Source of the DNA: an uncultured Planktomarina sp.
GTDB lineage: Bacteria; Pseudomonadota; Alphaproteobacteria; Rhodobacterales; Rhodobacteraceae
Assembly: GCA_905181815.1 (NCBI GenBank)
Contig: CAJIZA010000003.1
Location: 616,943-680,942, forward strand
Direction of reading: 5' to 3'
DNA length: 64,000 nt
The stretch's first letter is position 1, and each line of letters begins with the position of its first letter. The translations under genes were made by a program, and so were the position numbers. Below, in pieces: positions 8,899 through 18,356 of this stretch. The notes beneath the pieces are model-generated. The model saw only the letters and a list, made by a program, of their open reading frames with translations. It was not told where the DNA came from and ran no database searches.

Positions 8899-10842
8899 TT
8901 AGCTGCAATTCATACGATTTTCGATCAAATCATCAACGACAGAGGGATCCGCCAGCGTAGAGGTGTCGCCCAGGGCGCCAAAATCGTCCTCGGCCACTTT
9001 GCGCAGAATGCGTCGCATGATCTTGCCAGACCGGGTTTTTGGCAGGCCTGGGGCCCATTGGATCAAATCTGGAGAGGCAATGGGGCCAATTTCTTTGCGC
9101 ACCCAATTGCGCAGTTCGACGCGCAGCTCGTCTGAGGGCTCTTCGCCGCTCATCAGGGTGACATAGCAATAAATCCCCTGACCTTTGATGTCATGAGGAT
9201 AGCCTACCACTGCGGCCTCTGCTACTTTCGGATGAGCGACCAAAGCGCTTTCCACTTCCGCGGTGCCCATTCTATGACCAGAGACGTTGATGACATCATC
9301 CACCCGGCCTGTGATCCAGTAATAGCCATCCGCATCGCGGCGGCAGCCGTCGCCTGTGAAGTAGTATCCTTTGTAATCGCTGAAATAGGCAGAAACGAAG
9401 CGGTCATGATCGCCCCAGACTGTGCGCATTTGGCCGGGCCAGCTGTCTTTGATGCACAGCACGCCATCGGCTTCGGTGTCCAGAAGTTCTTTGCCGGTTG
9501 TTGGCTCCAAAATGACTGGCTGCACGCCAAAAAATGGCAGGGTGCAAGAGCCGGGCTTGGTGGAGATGGCGCCGGGCAGCGGGGTCATCAAATGCCCGCC
9601 TGTTTCGGTTTGCCACCATGTGTCGACGATTGGCGCTTTGCCTTTACCAACCACGTCATTGTACCAGTTCCAAGCCTCTGGGTTGATTGGCTCGCCCACG
9701 GTGCCGAGTACTTTTATGGAAGAGAGGTCGTATTTCTGAACAAATGCTTCCCCCTGCCCCATCAGCGCACGAATGGCCGTCGGGGCAGTATAGAATTGAT
9801 TGACCTTGTGTTTTTCGCAAACGGCCCAGAACCGGCCTGCGTCTGGATAGGTTGGCACACCCTCGAACATCAAGGTTGTCGCGCCATTAGCCAAGGGGCC
9901 ATAGACGATATAGCTGTGGCCAGTAACCCAGCCCACATCTGCGGTACACCAAAAAACATCTTTGTCCTTATAATCGAAAGTGTATTGATGGGTCATGGAG
10001 GCATAAACGAGATAGCCGCCGGTCGTATGCACGACGCCTTTCGGCGCACCGGTTGAGCCGGACGTGTACAAAATAAACAGCGGATCCTCAGCATTCATCG
10101 GTTCTGGCGCACAGTCAGCTGAGGCCTGCGCGATGGCTGCCGCATAGCTGTGATCTCGGCCAGCTTTGTTTGGGAGATCCGCACCGGTGCGCTCAACTAC
10201 CAAGGTCGCGACATCACCGGCAATCTCCAGTGCCTTGTCCACATTGGCTTTGAGCGGTGTAGCCTTGCCACCGCGCGGCGCTTGATCAGCGGTGACGATC
10301 AGTTTGGCTTCGCAAGCGGTGATACGTGCCGCTAAAGCTTCCGGCGAAAATCCACCAAAGACGATGGAATGTACGGCGCCGATCCGGTTGCAGGCCAACA
10401 TCGCGTAGGCGGCCTCTGGTATCATCGGCATATAGAGCACGACGCGGTCGCCCTTGCTCACTCCTAGTGATTTATAGACATTGGCCAGCTTGCAAACTTC
10501 TGCGTGCAGCTGCGTGTAAGTGATATGCGCACTTTCTTCCGGGTTGTCGCCTTCCCAGATGATGGCGGTTTGATTGCCGCGGGTGGCGAGGTGGCGGTCA
10601 ATGCAATTGGCACTGACGTTTAACACGCCGTCTTCATACCACTTAATCGAGACGCCCGAATGTTCGAAGGTGGTGTTTTTCACCTTTGAGTAAGGGGTGA
10701 TCCAATCGAGGCGTTTGCCCTGCGCGCCCCAGAAGGATTCTGGATCTGCAATCGAGGCGGCATACATGGCCTCATAGGTTGCTTTGTCAGCATGGGCAGA
10801 TGCCGCAAATGCTGCTGTGGGGGGGTAAATAGTATCAGACAT
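8899..10842 (-). CDS. acs: Acetate--CoA ligase (acetyl-CoA synthetase)
   Basis: A 647-residue AMP-forming ligase that turns acetate, ATP and CoA into acetyl-CoA. Core motifs: [20 protein letters not shown] (P-loop-like A3), WWQTETGG (A5), [20 protein letters not shown] (A7/A8) and the C-terminal [15 protein letters not shown] with the Lys that is acetylated in related enzymes. Length is standard. It is the last gene downstream of a Liv-type ABC transporter on the same strand, 66 bp after livF, and the divergent block encodes an acyl-responsive regulator and a CrbS-type kinase. That context fits regulated acetate scavenging. Confidence 0.96.
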   Translation of the reverse strand: MSDTIYPPTAAFAASAHADKATYEAMYAASIADPESFWGAQGKRLDWITPYSKVKNTTFEHSGVSIKWYEDGVLNVSANCIDRHLATRGNQTAIIWEGDNPEESAHITYTQLHAEVCKLANVYKSLGVSKGDRVVLYMPMIPEAAYAMLACNRIGAVHSIVFGGFSPEALAARITACEAKLIVTADQAPRGGKATPLKANVDKALEIAGDVATLVVERTGADLPNKAGRDHSYAAAIAQASADCAPEPMNAEDPLFILYTSGSTGAPKGVVHTTGGYLVYASMTHQYTFDYKDKDVFWCTADVGWVTGHSYIVYGPLANGATTLMFEGVPTYPDAGRFWAVCEKHKVNQFYTAPTAIRALMGQGEAFVQKYDLSSIKVLGTVGEPINPEAWNWYNDVVGKGKAPIVDTWWQTETGGHLMTPLPGAISTKPGSCTLPFFGVQPVILEPTTGKELLDTEADGVLCIKDSWPGQMRTVWGDHDRFVSAYFSDYKGYYFTGDGCRRDADGYYWITGRVDDVINVSGHRMGTAEVESALVAHPKVAEAAVVGYPHDIKGQGIYCYVTLMSGEEPSDELRVELRNWVRKEIGPIASPDLIQWAPGLPKTRSGKIMRRILRKVAEDDFGALGDTSTLADPSVVDDLIENRMNCS

Positions 10843-10908
10843 AGGTGCAATCTCTCTGTAATATAGCGTCTAAGGGGGCAGAAGGGATAAACCCCTTCGC
10901 CGGGGCCA

Positions 10909-11640
10909 CTAGATGGCCAAATATTCAGCGCGTAATTTTTCATCGTCTAACACAGCCTGCGCAGAGCCGTCATAGACAACTGTGCCGGTGTCCAGAATGA
11001 CGGCACGATCTGCCAGCTTCAAGGCCGCCACGGCATTTTGCTCCACAATCACCGTGGTTATACCCTGCCCGCGGATGTGGCTCAATGTTTTGGCAATCTC
11101 TTGCACAATCACCGGGGCCAGCCCCTCATAGGGTTCATCAAGTAGCAGGACTTTGACCTGACGAGCCAGGGCGCGGGCGATAGCCAGCATTTGTTGTTCG
11201 CCGCCCGACAGGGTGACGCCCTCTTGTTTGCGGCGCTCTTCAAGCCTTGGAAAGAGCTCATAAATTTGATCTAAAGACCAACCAACTGGAGGGGCAATTT
11301 GGGCCAGTTTGATGTTTTCCTCAACCGTCAGGCCTTGGATAATACGACGATCCTCTGGCACGAGACCAAGCCCTGCGCGAGAGGCTTCGAAACTGGCCAT
11401 CGCGTGCAGCGAATCCCCATCGAGCCAGATTTCGCCTCGGGTGACCTGTGGATCGCCGGTGCGTGCGATAGCGCGCAATGTAGAGGTTTTTCCGGCACCG
11501 TTTCGGCCCAGCAGAGCGAGGATTTCGCCTTCATTGATCTCAAAGCTGACGCCCTGCACGATATAGCTTTCGCCATAGTAGGCATGAATGTCACGGACCG
11601 AGAAGTAAGCGGGTGTGTCTGAAAGTGTCATCGCGGCCAC
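10909..11640 (-). CDS. livF: Liv-type ABC transporter ATP-binding protein LivF
   Basis: A 243-residue ATPase. Walker A GRNGAGKTS, signature LSGGEQQMLAIARAL, Walker B VLLLDEPYEGLAP, and H-loop region TVIVEQNA. The start may be either this ATG or the one three codons later (MTLSDTPAYF). It is paired with LivG as the two nucleotide-binding subunits of a branched-chain-amino-acid/amide-type importer. Upstream genes are spaced 2-11 bp apart, so they form one operon. The imported solute is not proven; the link to acs suggests a small organic acid or a compound degraded to acetate, but that is inference. Confidence 0.92.
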   Translation of the reverse strand: MAAMTLSDTPAYFSVRDIHAYYGESYIVQGVSFEINEGEILALLGRNGAGKTSTLRAIARTGDPQVTRGEIWLDGDSLHAMASFEASRAGLGLVPEDRRIIQGLTVEENIKLAQIAPPVGWSLDQIYELFPRLEERRKQEGVTLSGGEQQMLAIARALARQVKVLLLDEPYEGLAPVIVQEIAKTLSHIRGQGITTVIVEQNAVAALKLADRAVILDTGTVVYDGSAQAVLDDEKLRAEYLAI

Positions 11641-11642
11641 TC

Positions 11643-12401
11643 CTATACTTGGGCTTCGCCGAGGTACGCTTCGCGCACTTTCGGGTGACCTTTGATATTT
11701 TCGGGCGTTTCTTCAACCAAAGGTGTACCCTGAGCCAAAACGGTGATGCGTTCCGCCAGCGAGAAGACTACATGCATATCATGCTCGATGATTGCAATAG
11801 TGATGTCGCGGGTATCGCGGATCTGTTTGAGAAGATCGATGGTGTTGTTTGTATCGGCGCGGGCCATGCCTGCGGTGGGCTCATCCAACAACAAGAGCCG
11901 TGGCTCTTGTGCAAGACACATTCCGATCTCAAGCCGGCGCTTATCGCCGCGTGACAGGCTGGCTGAATGCATGTGGCGTTTATCAGCCATATTCATGTCT
12001 TCCAGCGCATGGATCGCGTGCTCAATAATGTCCTTTTGGTTGCGCACCGCTGCGAAGGCCGTCATGGAGAATGAACCGTCGCGTTTGGCAAAGCAGGGGA
12101 TCATCATGTTTTCCATGACGGTTAGATCGCCGAATATTTCAGGGGTTTGAAACACCCGTGAAATGCCCATTTGGTTAATCTCATAGGGCGTGCGGCCAAG
12201 CACTGATTTCCCATCAAACATCACTGATCCCGTGTCAGGGACCAGCTTGCCAACTAGACAATTGAGCAGGGTGGATTTGCCAGCGCCATTTGGGCCAATA
12301 ATGGCGTGAACTGATTGTTCCTGCACGCTGAGGTTTACATCTCCCAGGGCCTGCAGGCCTCCGAAGCGTTTGTTGACGCCTTTGACTTCAAGGATACCCA
12401 T
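11643..12401 (-). CDS. livG: Liv-type ABC transporter ATP-binding protein LivG
   Basis: 252 residues. Walker A GPNGAGKSTLLNCL, the signature region LSRGDKRRLEIGMCL (variant of LSGGQ), and Walker B LLLLDEPTAGMARADT, followed by the LivG-type His loop IAIIEHDMHVVFSLAERITVL. It carries the longer insert typical of LivG, with the RVFQTPEIFGDLTVMENM stretch. It lies 2 bp from livF and 11 bp from livM. Confidence 0.93.
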   Translation of the reverse strand: MGILEVKGVNKRFGGLQALGDVNLSVQEQSVHAIIGPNGAGKSTLLNCLVGKLVPDTGSVMFDGKSVLGRTPYEINQMGISRVFQTPEIFGDLTVMENMMIPCFAKRDGSFSMTAFAAVRNQKDIIEHAIHALEDMNMADKRHMHSASLSRGDKRRLEIGMCLAQEPRLLLLDEPTAGMARADTNNTIDLLKQIRDTRDITIAIIEHDMHVVFSLAERITVLAQGTPLVEETPENIKGHPKVREAYLGEAQV

Positions 12402-12412
12402 TCGTCTGTCTC

Positions 12413-13615
12413 CTATTCTGTCGGAGTTTCATCGGAAGGCGTATTGGCCTTCTTGCGATGAAACAGCTTGCCAATGCGTTGCCCACCTTCGACCAATCCG
12501 CCCGGAAGGAAGATTATCACCATCATAAACAGCAAGCCCAAAGTAAGATGCCAGCCCTTGCCCACGAAGGGGTGGATAAGCGTAACCATTACGTCCTCAA
12601 AGCCGTCAGGGAGGAAGGCCAGCCACTCATGCAAAACGCTGTCGTTTATTTTGGACAGGATATTTTTGAAATACTCGTTGAACCCAGCGCCCAGTATGGG
12701 ACCGATCAGTGTACCGATGCCGCCCAAGATTGACATAATGACGATTTCTCCGGACGCGGTCCAGTGCATGCGCTCTGCGCCAGCCAAAGGATCCATACAT
12801 GCCAGCAATCCGCCAGCAAGTCCGGCGTACATGCCGGAGATGACAAAAGCCATCAACGTATAGGGCCGTGTGTTCAGGCCAGTGTAGTTGAGTCGCTGTT
12901 GATTCGATTTGACTGCCCGCAGCATTAGCCCGAAGGGGGACCTAAAAATGCGAATAGAAACATAAAAGGCCAGCAGTAAGAACAATCCAGACAGGTAATA
13001 GCCGGCATTTAGCGTGAAATCCCAATTTCCGATTAATAGGTGAGTTTCTGAGCGCATGGACAGGCCGAACAGATGCGGGAAATTCGGATCCGTGGTGCTC
13101 AAGAGTACCTGCGGATCAGAGTTGTAAACCTGTAAACCTGTTTCCCCATTGGTGAGGTTGTAGCTCGAAGATGGGTTGCCCAAGACGGAATAGGCCATAT
13201 TGAACATCATTTGAGCCAGCGCGAGTGTAAGGATCGAAAAGTAGATCCCAGAGCGCCGAAGGCTGACGTAACCAACGGCCAGTGAGAAAAGCCCGCTGAC
13301 TGCGATGGACAAAAGAATGGCCGGTATGATGTCATAACCGAGCAATTTAAACATCCAGACTGCGGCATAGGACCCTGCGCCCAGAAAGGCTGCATGACCA
13401 AAAGAAAGGTAGCCTGTCAGGCCAAAAAGGATGTTAAATCCAATGACCAAGATGCCGAAAATAGCGAAGCGCTGCATCAGATCGGGATAACCTGCGTTGA
13501 ACATTTGTGCCATGGCTGTGCCCTCGGGGAAGGGATTGAGCACGAAAGGAGCGAGGACCACCATCACTGCTACGATCAGCAATAGGGTAAAGTCTTTTTT
13601 TTCTAAACCGAGCAT
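12413..13615 (-). CDS. livM: Liv-type ABC transporter permease LivM
   Basis: A 400-residue integral membrane protein with about ten hydrophobic segments. LivM family signature: [20 protein letters not shown] after the first helices, and [39 protein letters not shown] with the conserved [10 protein letters not shown] coupling segment. It is longer than many LivM proteins, with an extra periplasmic loop (residues ~150-190), as seen in amide/urea-type members. It is in the operon between livH and livG. Confidence 0.92.
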   Translation of the reverse strand: MLGLEKKDFTLLLIVAVMVVLAPFVLNPFPEGTAMAQMFNAGYPDLMQRFAIFGILVIGFNILFGLTGYLSFGHAAFLGAGSYAAVWMFKLLGYDIIPAILLSIAVSGLFSLAVGYVSLRRSGIYFSILTLALAQMMFNMAYSVLGNPSSSYNLTNGETGLQVYNSDPQVLLSTTDPNFPHLFGLSMRSETHLLIGNWDFTLNAGYYLSGLFLLLAFYVSIRIFRSPFGLMLRAVKSNQQRLNYTGLNTRPYTLMAFVISGMYAGLAGGLLACMDPLAGAERMHWTASGEIVIMSILGGIGTLIGPILGAGFNEYFKNILSKINDSVLHEWLAFLPDGFEDVMVTLIHPFVGKGWHLTLGLLFMMVIIFLPGGLVEGGQRIGKLFHRKKANTPSDETPTE

Positions 13616-13619
13616 ATTC

Positions 13620-14660
13620 TCAATCCTCCATCACGCCTTTGCGCCCCATGAGGCCGCGTGGACGTACTAGGATAACAATGATTGCCATTAAGTAGACAAT
13701 GATTTGGTCGATGCCTGGAAGGATGTTTTTCACTTCGTTCATCGAAGCGAAGCTTTCCACAATACCTAGCAGAAAGCCGGCCAGAACCGCGCCAGGCAGC
13801 GAGCCCATGCCGCCCACAACAACAACCACAAAGGACAGGACCAACAGTTCCACGCCGATATCATAGGTCGGAGGGGTGATCGGCGTATACATCACGCCCG
13901 CCAGTCCGGCCACCGTGGCGGCTATGGCGAAGGTGATGGTAAAACGTTTGTCGATATCGATGCCCAACAGGCCGACGGTTTCGCGATCTGCCATGCCAGC
14001 GCGCACAACCATCCCGAAGGTGGTAAATTGCAAGAAGGCAAACACCCCGCCAATGATCACGGTTGAGAAGAGAAAATAGACCATTCGCCAGTATGGATAG
14101 GCAATGGCATTGGCCTCAAATCCCAGCCAGACCCCCAGATCCATGGTCCCGATAAAAACATCAGGCGGGGCGGTTTGGATGGGGTTTGCGCCGTAGAAAA
14201 ACTTGATAATTTCCTGCAACACAATGGCCAGGCCAAACGTCACCAGGATTTGATCCGCATGAGGGCGCTTGTAGAAATGCTTAATCAAGCCACGTTCCAT
14301 AATCACGCCGACCAACAGCATGACGGGAATGGCCAGTAAGATTGCCAAAGGCACAGACCAATCGGTCATCCAGGCGGCCGGACCTACGCCGAACCAATGT
14401 TCCAAATACGTGGTTTTGATCGTGGCCGGATTACCAAGAAAATCCACTTTCGTCGGATCGATGGTTTCAAAGCTGACCGAAAAAATTCGGTTTAATGTAA
14501 CGGCGCAAAATGCCCCAATTACAAATAGCGCACCGTGCGCGAAGTTCACAACACCGAGCGTGCCAAAAATCAAGGTCAGGCCAAGTGCGATAAGCGCATA
14601 GGCTGAACCTTTATCTAAGCCGTTCAGGATTTGAAGAATGATGGCGTCCATGGTCCCCAC
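13620..14660 (-). CDS. livH: Liv-type ABC transporter permease LivH
   Basis: 346 residues with about eight to nine membrane helices. Family signature [32 protein letters not shown] at the N-terminus, and GADQ-like substrate-path region [17 protein letters not shown] non-family insert of ~35 residues lies after the first helices, where the chain carries [19 protein letters not shown]. The true start may be MDAIIL, three codons after the listed ATG. A hairpin 27 bp upstream separates it from the gene for the binding protein. Confidence 0.92.
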   Translation of the reverse strand: MGTMDAIILQILNGLDKGSAYALIALGLTLIFGTLGVVNFAHGALFVIGAFCAVTLNRIFSVSFETIDPTKVDFLGNPATIKTTYLEHWFGVGPAAWMTDWSVPLAILLAIPVMLLVGVIMERGLIKHFYKRPHADQILVTFGLAIVLQEIIKFFYGANPIQTAPPDVFIGTMDLGVWLGFEANAIAYPYWRMVYFLFSTVIIGGVFAFLQFTTFGMVVRAGMADRETVGLLGIDIDKRFTITFAIAATVAGLAGVMYTPITPPTYDIGVELLVLSFVVVVVGGMGSLPGAVLAGFLLGIVESFASMNEVKNILPGIDQIIVYLMAIIVILVRPRGLMGRKGVMED

Positions 14661-14686
14661 CTGCGGGTTATTTATCTATTAGAAAA

Positions 14687-14711
14687 TAGGGTACGCTTTT
14701 TGCGTACCCTA
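14687..14711 (-). terminator. Intra-operon terminator/attenuator
   Basis: Perfect 10-bp stem TAGGGTACGC / GCGTACCCTA with a 5-base loop, followed on the minus strand by TTTTCTAATAG. It sits between the binding-protein gene and livH, so it probably lets the binding protein be made in excess over the permeases. Confidence 0.7.
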
Positions 14712-14757
14712 AATGAGCGGCTGTGCAAAGATGACACGCACCTCTGCGCGCTTTTAT

Positions 14758-16104
14758 TTAAGCACCTGGGTTACATGCGCCCAAGTCACCACCGGCAAAC
14801 ATTGGGTGATCTGGAGCGTATTGTACTTGCTCCATTGGTGTCACTTCCACGATTTCCAGAAGGTCAAACTCGGATGTTGGGTTCTCTTTACCCTTCACAA
14901 CCAACACGTCTTTGAAACACTGATGATCGTCGGCGCGATACAATGTTTTACCATTGCCCAGACCGTCGAACTCAAAGCCTTCCAAGGCTTCACCGACACC
15001 ACATGGATTGAATGTGCCAGCGCGGTTACATGCATCTGCATAGAGCAAAGTTTGGCAATATACGGTGTGTGCCGCCTGTGAAGGAGGGAAGCCGTATTTG
15101 GTGCCAAAGGATTTAACAAAGGCTTTGGAGCCTTCGTCTTGTAAGGACCAGTGCCAGTTCGTAGAACCAAAAATGCCCTTCACGTTGGCGCCCGCACCTT
15201 TAGCCATCAAGCGAGAATACAATGGGACGATGATTTCAAAGTTCTTGTTGTTCACAACTTTGTCACGCAGGCCAAACTGAACAGCGTTTGTCAAAGAGTT
15301 TACCATGTTCCCGCCGTAGTGGTTCAGAACCAAAACATCAGCGCCAGAATTCAGTACTGGGGCAATGTAAGATGAGAAGTCTGTCGCTTTGAGCGGTGTG
15401 CGCACTTTGTTGACAGTGTTCCAGCCCATGGCCTCGGTGGCCGCAGCAATGGATTCTTCTTGTGTCCAACCCCAAGTATAGTCAGCGGTCAGGTGATACG
15501 CGTTCCGGTCGCTGCCGTAACGAGCTTGGAGCACAGGTGCCAAAGCTGCCGCAGACATGTAACCGTTGAAGAAGTGACGGAATCCATTTGCTTTTTTGTC
15601 TTTACCTGTCGTGTCATTGGAGTGGGTGAGACCCGCCATAAAGATTACGCCAGCTTCTTGGCATAGACCTTGCACCGCAATAGCAACACCAGAAGAGGAG
15701 CCGCCTGTGATCATTACAGCGCCGTCTTTTTCGATCATGGATTTGGCAGAGGCGCGCGCCGCATCGGATTTGGTCTGCGTATCACCTGTGACATATTCAA
15801 CTTTTTTGCCCAGAATGCCGTTACCTTCCAGAGTTTTGGAAGAGAAAGTGCTAAGCATGCCTCCGTCGCCTTCACCATTGAGGTGCTCAACAGCCAGCAT
15901 GTAAGCGCGCAGCTCGTCTGCGCCTTCGTCGGCATAGGCGCCGGTCTGTGGAACGTTGAAGCCCAAGGTGACTGTGCTTCCAGTTGGCGCATTGGTGTAG
16001 CCACTGTGGCTTCCTGCGGTCAAAATCGTCGGTAGTGCCAATCCAGCGCCAGCAGCGGCTCCGGTTTGCAACACGTTACGACGGGTCAGAATTGATTTAG
16101 ACAT
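14758..16104 (-). CDS. Tat-exported substrate-binding protein of the Liv-type transporter
   Basis: 448 residues from the ATG of MSKSILTRRNVLQTGAAAG, which follows GGGAGGACTTCA on the minus strand; an upstream in-frame ATG has no such site. The N-terminus has a twin-Arg signal (LTRRNVLQTG, then an Ala-rich hydrophobic stretch). The rest is a type-I periplasmic binding fold of the Peripla_BP_5 kind: VTLGFNVPQTGAYADEGADE, VEYVTGDTQTKSDAARASAK, GGSSSGVAIAVQ, and LVLNHYGGNMVNSLTNA. The closest named groups bind branched-chain amino acids, amides or urea-like solutes. The position upstream of livHMGF-acs makes it the receptor for that importer. Confidence 0.9.
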   Translation of the reverse strand: MSKSILTRRNVLQTGAAAGAGLALPTILTAGSHSGYTNAPTGSTVTLGFNVPQTGAYADEGADELRAYMLAVEHLNGEGDGGMLSTFSSKTLEGNGILGKKVEYVTGDTQTKSDAARASAKSMIEKDGAVMITGGSSSGVAIAVQGLCQEAGVIFMAGLTHSNDTTGKDKKANGFRHFFNGYMSAAALAPVLQARYGSDRNAYHLTADYTWGWTQEESIAAATEAMGWNTVNKVRTPLKATDFSSYIAPVLNSGADVLVLNHYGGNMVNSLTNAVQFGLRDKVVNNKNFEIIVPLYSRLMAKGAGANVKGIFGSTNWHWSLQDEGSKAFVKSFGTKYGFPPSQAAHTVYCQTLLYADACNRAGTFNPCGVGEALEGFEFDGLGNGKTLYRADDHQCFKDVLVVKGKENPTSEFDLLEIVEVTPMEQVQYAPDHPMFAGGDLGACNPGA

Positions 16105-16239
16105 TGAAGTCCTCCCGATTGAATAAAGGGGCCCGCCTTTAATATGCGGTTCCCCCGAAAACACACTTAACAGTGTTGACGCAGTGTCGCTCTATGATGG
16201 ATTGTTGTGCAACGTTGGTCTTGTTTGATTCAAAAATTT

Positions 16240-16287
16240 TGTAAATTATTGCACGAGTGCTTGATAAAAAATGTAAATAAATTTACA
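16240..16287. promoter_or_regulatory. Palindromic operator candidates between the binding-protein gene and the XRE regulator
   Basis: The 208-bp divergent spacer holds a perfect dyad TGTAAATAAATTTACA (16272-16287) and a related site TGTAAATTATTGCA (16240-16253), with a third TGCAA-type box near 16208. These resemble the TTTGCAAA-like sites known for the PccR/RamB class of acyl-responsive XRE regulators, one of which is encoded right beside them. Binding is inferred, not shown. Confidence 0.5.
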
Positions 16288-16312
16288 AAACCACAAGGTC
16301 CATGTTTGGGCC

Positions 16313-17656
16313 ATGAAAAAATCACCAAGGAAGCATGAGATGGAGCGTAGCGCCTTTGCCGGCAGTCGAATACGTGAAAGACGCGTGGCGCTTGGCTTGC
16401 GTCAGGCCGAGGTGGCCCTGCGCGCGGGAATTTCCGGTTCCTACCTCAACCTCATTGAGCACAATAGGCGCCGTATTGGCGGCAAAGTTCTGTTGGACAT
16501 CGCTGCTGCGTTGGAAACTGAGCCTGGGACGCTGGCGGAGGGGGCTGAAAAATGGCTCCTCACCAGCCTTCGCGACGCCGCCATTGCGCGGCCAGATGTG
16601 GAGGTTGACCTCAGTCAGACAGAGGATTTTGCTGATCGCTTTACAGATTGGGCGCGCCTAATTTCGGCCCAGCAGAGCCAAATTACTGCCCTGCAACAAA
16701 CAGTCAGCAGTCTGTCGGACCGTCTTGCCCATGACCCATTTCTATCGGAGGCGTTGCATGAGGTGCTCTCAACGGTCTCTGCCATTCGATCTACCGCGAG
16801 TATTTTGGCAGAGCCTGGGGAAATGGATCAAAATTGGCAGCGCAGGTTCCAGACTAATGTGTTCCAGGACAGTGTTCGCCTGGCCACTGCTAGCCAATCT
16901 CTTGCGGATTATCTGGATAGCGATTCGGATCGGGTGCTTGATACGCTGTCGCCACTGGATGAGCTGGATAGCCTATTGGCAAAAAAAGCCTATCATTTTG
17001 ACGAGCTTGAAGATTTGCCAGAATGGAGTACCCCTGTGGCGGACGCCCTGTTGGCAGAGGTTTCGGTGGCGGCAAAAGTCTTGGGCTTGGAGTATTTTTG
17101 GCAATACTGGTGCGACGCGCAGAACTTCCGCCTGCCGAAATTACTACGGCTGGTGGCGGACTTTGGACTGAATCCCGTGCGAATTGCCAGGGAGACAGAG
17201 CTGTCACTACCCCTTATCTTTCGGCGCTTGGCCAGCCTGCCGCCTGATCCCAACCGCCCACCCGTTGGGTTGATGATTTGCGATGGCAGTGGCAGCTTGT
17301 TGTTCAAGCAGCCCTGCGATGATTTCCAAGCGCCGCGGGTTGGGTCGGCCTGTGCGCTCTGGCCGCTCTATGGCGCGCTGACGCAGATTGGTGTTGCAGC
17401 GCGTCATCAGATTTTGCACAGCGGCCGGCTAGGAACTTTGGGCGAACCAAATCTCTTCGACACCTTCTCTATTGCAGAGCGCGTGACCTCCGCCAGTTTT
17501 GAGGGCGTGCCAGTCCTGCGCTCTACCATGTTGATCTTGCGTGCGGAAACGCCAAAATCTGACCAACCTTTGCCAATTGGCAGCACGTGCCGCTTGTGCA
17601 ATATCCACGCCTGTCCAGCTCGGCGCGAGCCATCAATTTTTTCAGATGGGTTTTGA
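16313..17656 (+). CDS. XRE-family short-chain fatty acyl transcriptional regulator (ScfR/PccR-like)
   Basis: 447 residues. An N-terminal XRE helix-turn-helix (about residues 15-75: RIRERRVALGLRQAEVALRA, GISGSYLNLIEHNRRRIGGK) is followed by a long ligand-sensing region and a C-terminal DUF2083-like part ending in CRLCNIHACPAR, a Cys cluster that may bind a metal. This class includes RamB and PccR, which control acetate and propionate assimilation. It is divergent from the Liv/acs operon with dyad sites in between, so control of that operon is likely. The start may also be MERSAF nine codons later. Confidence 0.85.
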   Translation: MKKSPRKHEMERSAFAGSRIRERRVALGLRQAEVALRAGISGSYLNLIEHNRRRIGGKVLLDIAAALETEPGTLAEGAEKWLLTSLRDAAIARPDVEVDLSQTEDFADRFTDWARLISAQQSQITALQQTVSSLSDRLAHDPFLSEALHEVLSTVSAIRSTASILAEPGEMDQNWQRRFQTNVFQDSVRLATASQSLADYLDSDSDRVLDTLSPLDELDSLLAKKAYHFDELEDLPEWSTPVADALLAEVSVAAKVLGLEYFWQYWCDAQNFRLPKLLRLVADFGLNPVRIARETELSLPLIFRRLASLPPDPNRPPVGLMICDGSGSLLFKQPCDDFQAPRVGSACALWPLYGALTQIGVAARHQILHSGRLGTLGEPNLFDTFSIAERVTSASFEGVPVLRSTMLILRAETPKSDQPLPIGSTCRLCNIHACPARREPSIFSDGF

Positions 17657-17718
17657 CAAAGCAGGTTTAATTCGGCTCTATTGCCAAAGATGGTAACTTT
17701 GAAGGAAGGGAGGCTAAA

Positions 17719-18090
17719 ATGCGGCATGTTTTGCTGATTGAAGATGAACCGAATATCATCGAAGCCCTCAGTTTCATATTTTTGCGCGACGGTTGGAAAG
17801 TGGATGCGCATTCCGACGGGGCGAATGCTGTGGCCACAACCGTGCAAACGGCCCCCAATGCTATTATCTTGGACGTCATGCTGCCCAATCGCTCTGGTTT
17901 TGAAATTCTCGAAGAGTTGCGCAGTCTGCCCGACTACAAAGACATCCCAATTTTGATGCTCACCGCAAGAGGCCAAACGAAAGATCGCGACATTGCGATA
18001 GCCCGCGGCGCATCACAGTATATGGTAAAGCCTTTTTCCAATGCAGAGGTGTTGAAAACTATGAATGCGTTGGTCGGACACGCACCGTGA
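17719..18090 (+). CDS. Stand-alone response regulator receiver protein
   Basis: 123 residues, one CheY-like domain only. The acid pocket (IEDEP, Asp9), phospho-acceptor Asp52 in IILDVMLPNRSG, Thr in LMLTARG and Lys in YMVKPFS are all present. There is no DNA-binding output domain, unlike CrbR, the LuxR-type partner of CrbS in gammaproteobacteria. It overlaps the next gene by 4 bp and lies two genes before a large histidine kinase, so it is most likely that kinase's target. How the signal leaves this protein is unknown. Confidence 0.88.
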   Translation: MRHVLLIEDEPNIIEALSFIFLRDGWKVDAHSDGANAVATTVQTAPNAIILDVMLPNRSGFEILEELRSLPDYKDIPILMLTARGQTKDRDIAIARGASQYMVKPFSNAEVLKTMNALVGHAP

Positions 18091-18356
18091 CCGGCAAGCG
18101 TGATCAAACTCTGAAAAGAGTTGCGAATGCTGCCCGCGGGCAGCGTGTGACAGATTCCGCCCTGATCTTACCTTTCGTGGGGATGATCCTTTTTTTGCTT
18201 CCGATCATGTGGCCGCGCACCTCTGAGGTTGACCAAGCTGCGGGAACCGCGACCTCGACTGCTTTGATCTATCTGTTTGTCGTTTGGGCAGGATTGATCT
18301 GTTGCGCCCTTGGTCTGGCGCTTGTGATCAAACGATTTGGCGTGGGACGGAGCTGA
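18087..18356 (+). CDS. Small two-helix membrane protein linked to the transporter-kinase
   Basis: 89 residues with two clear membrane segments (about 27-44, LILPFVGMILFLLPIMW, and 59-82, ALIYLFVVWAGLICCALGLA) and a basic N-terminus. It overlaps the receiver gene by 4 bp and ends just before the ATG of the SLC5-kinase gene, so the three are translationally coupled. Solute:sodium symporters are often encoded beside a small two-helix subunit. This protein may play that role for the symporter-like sensor, which is inference from position and shape. I recognise no named family. Confidence 0.75.
   Translation: MTGKRDQTLKRVANAARGQRVTDSALILPFVGMILFLLPIMWPRTSEVDQAAGTATSTALIYLFVVWAGLICCALGLALVIKRFGVGRS

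Noticed and set aside
8676-9135. Plus-strand frames over the accB start and acs end
   Set aside because: They run antisense to accB and acs, have no family features, and include the acs-accB terminator region.
9193-10056. 287-codon plus-strand frame inside acs
   Set aside because: It is a shadow of the acs minus-strand gene. Its composition follows codon bias of the other strand and no motif is seen.
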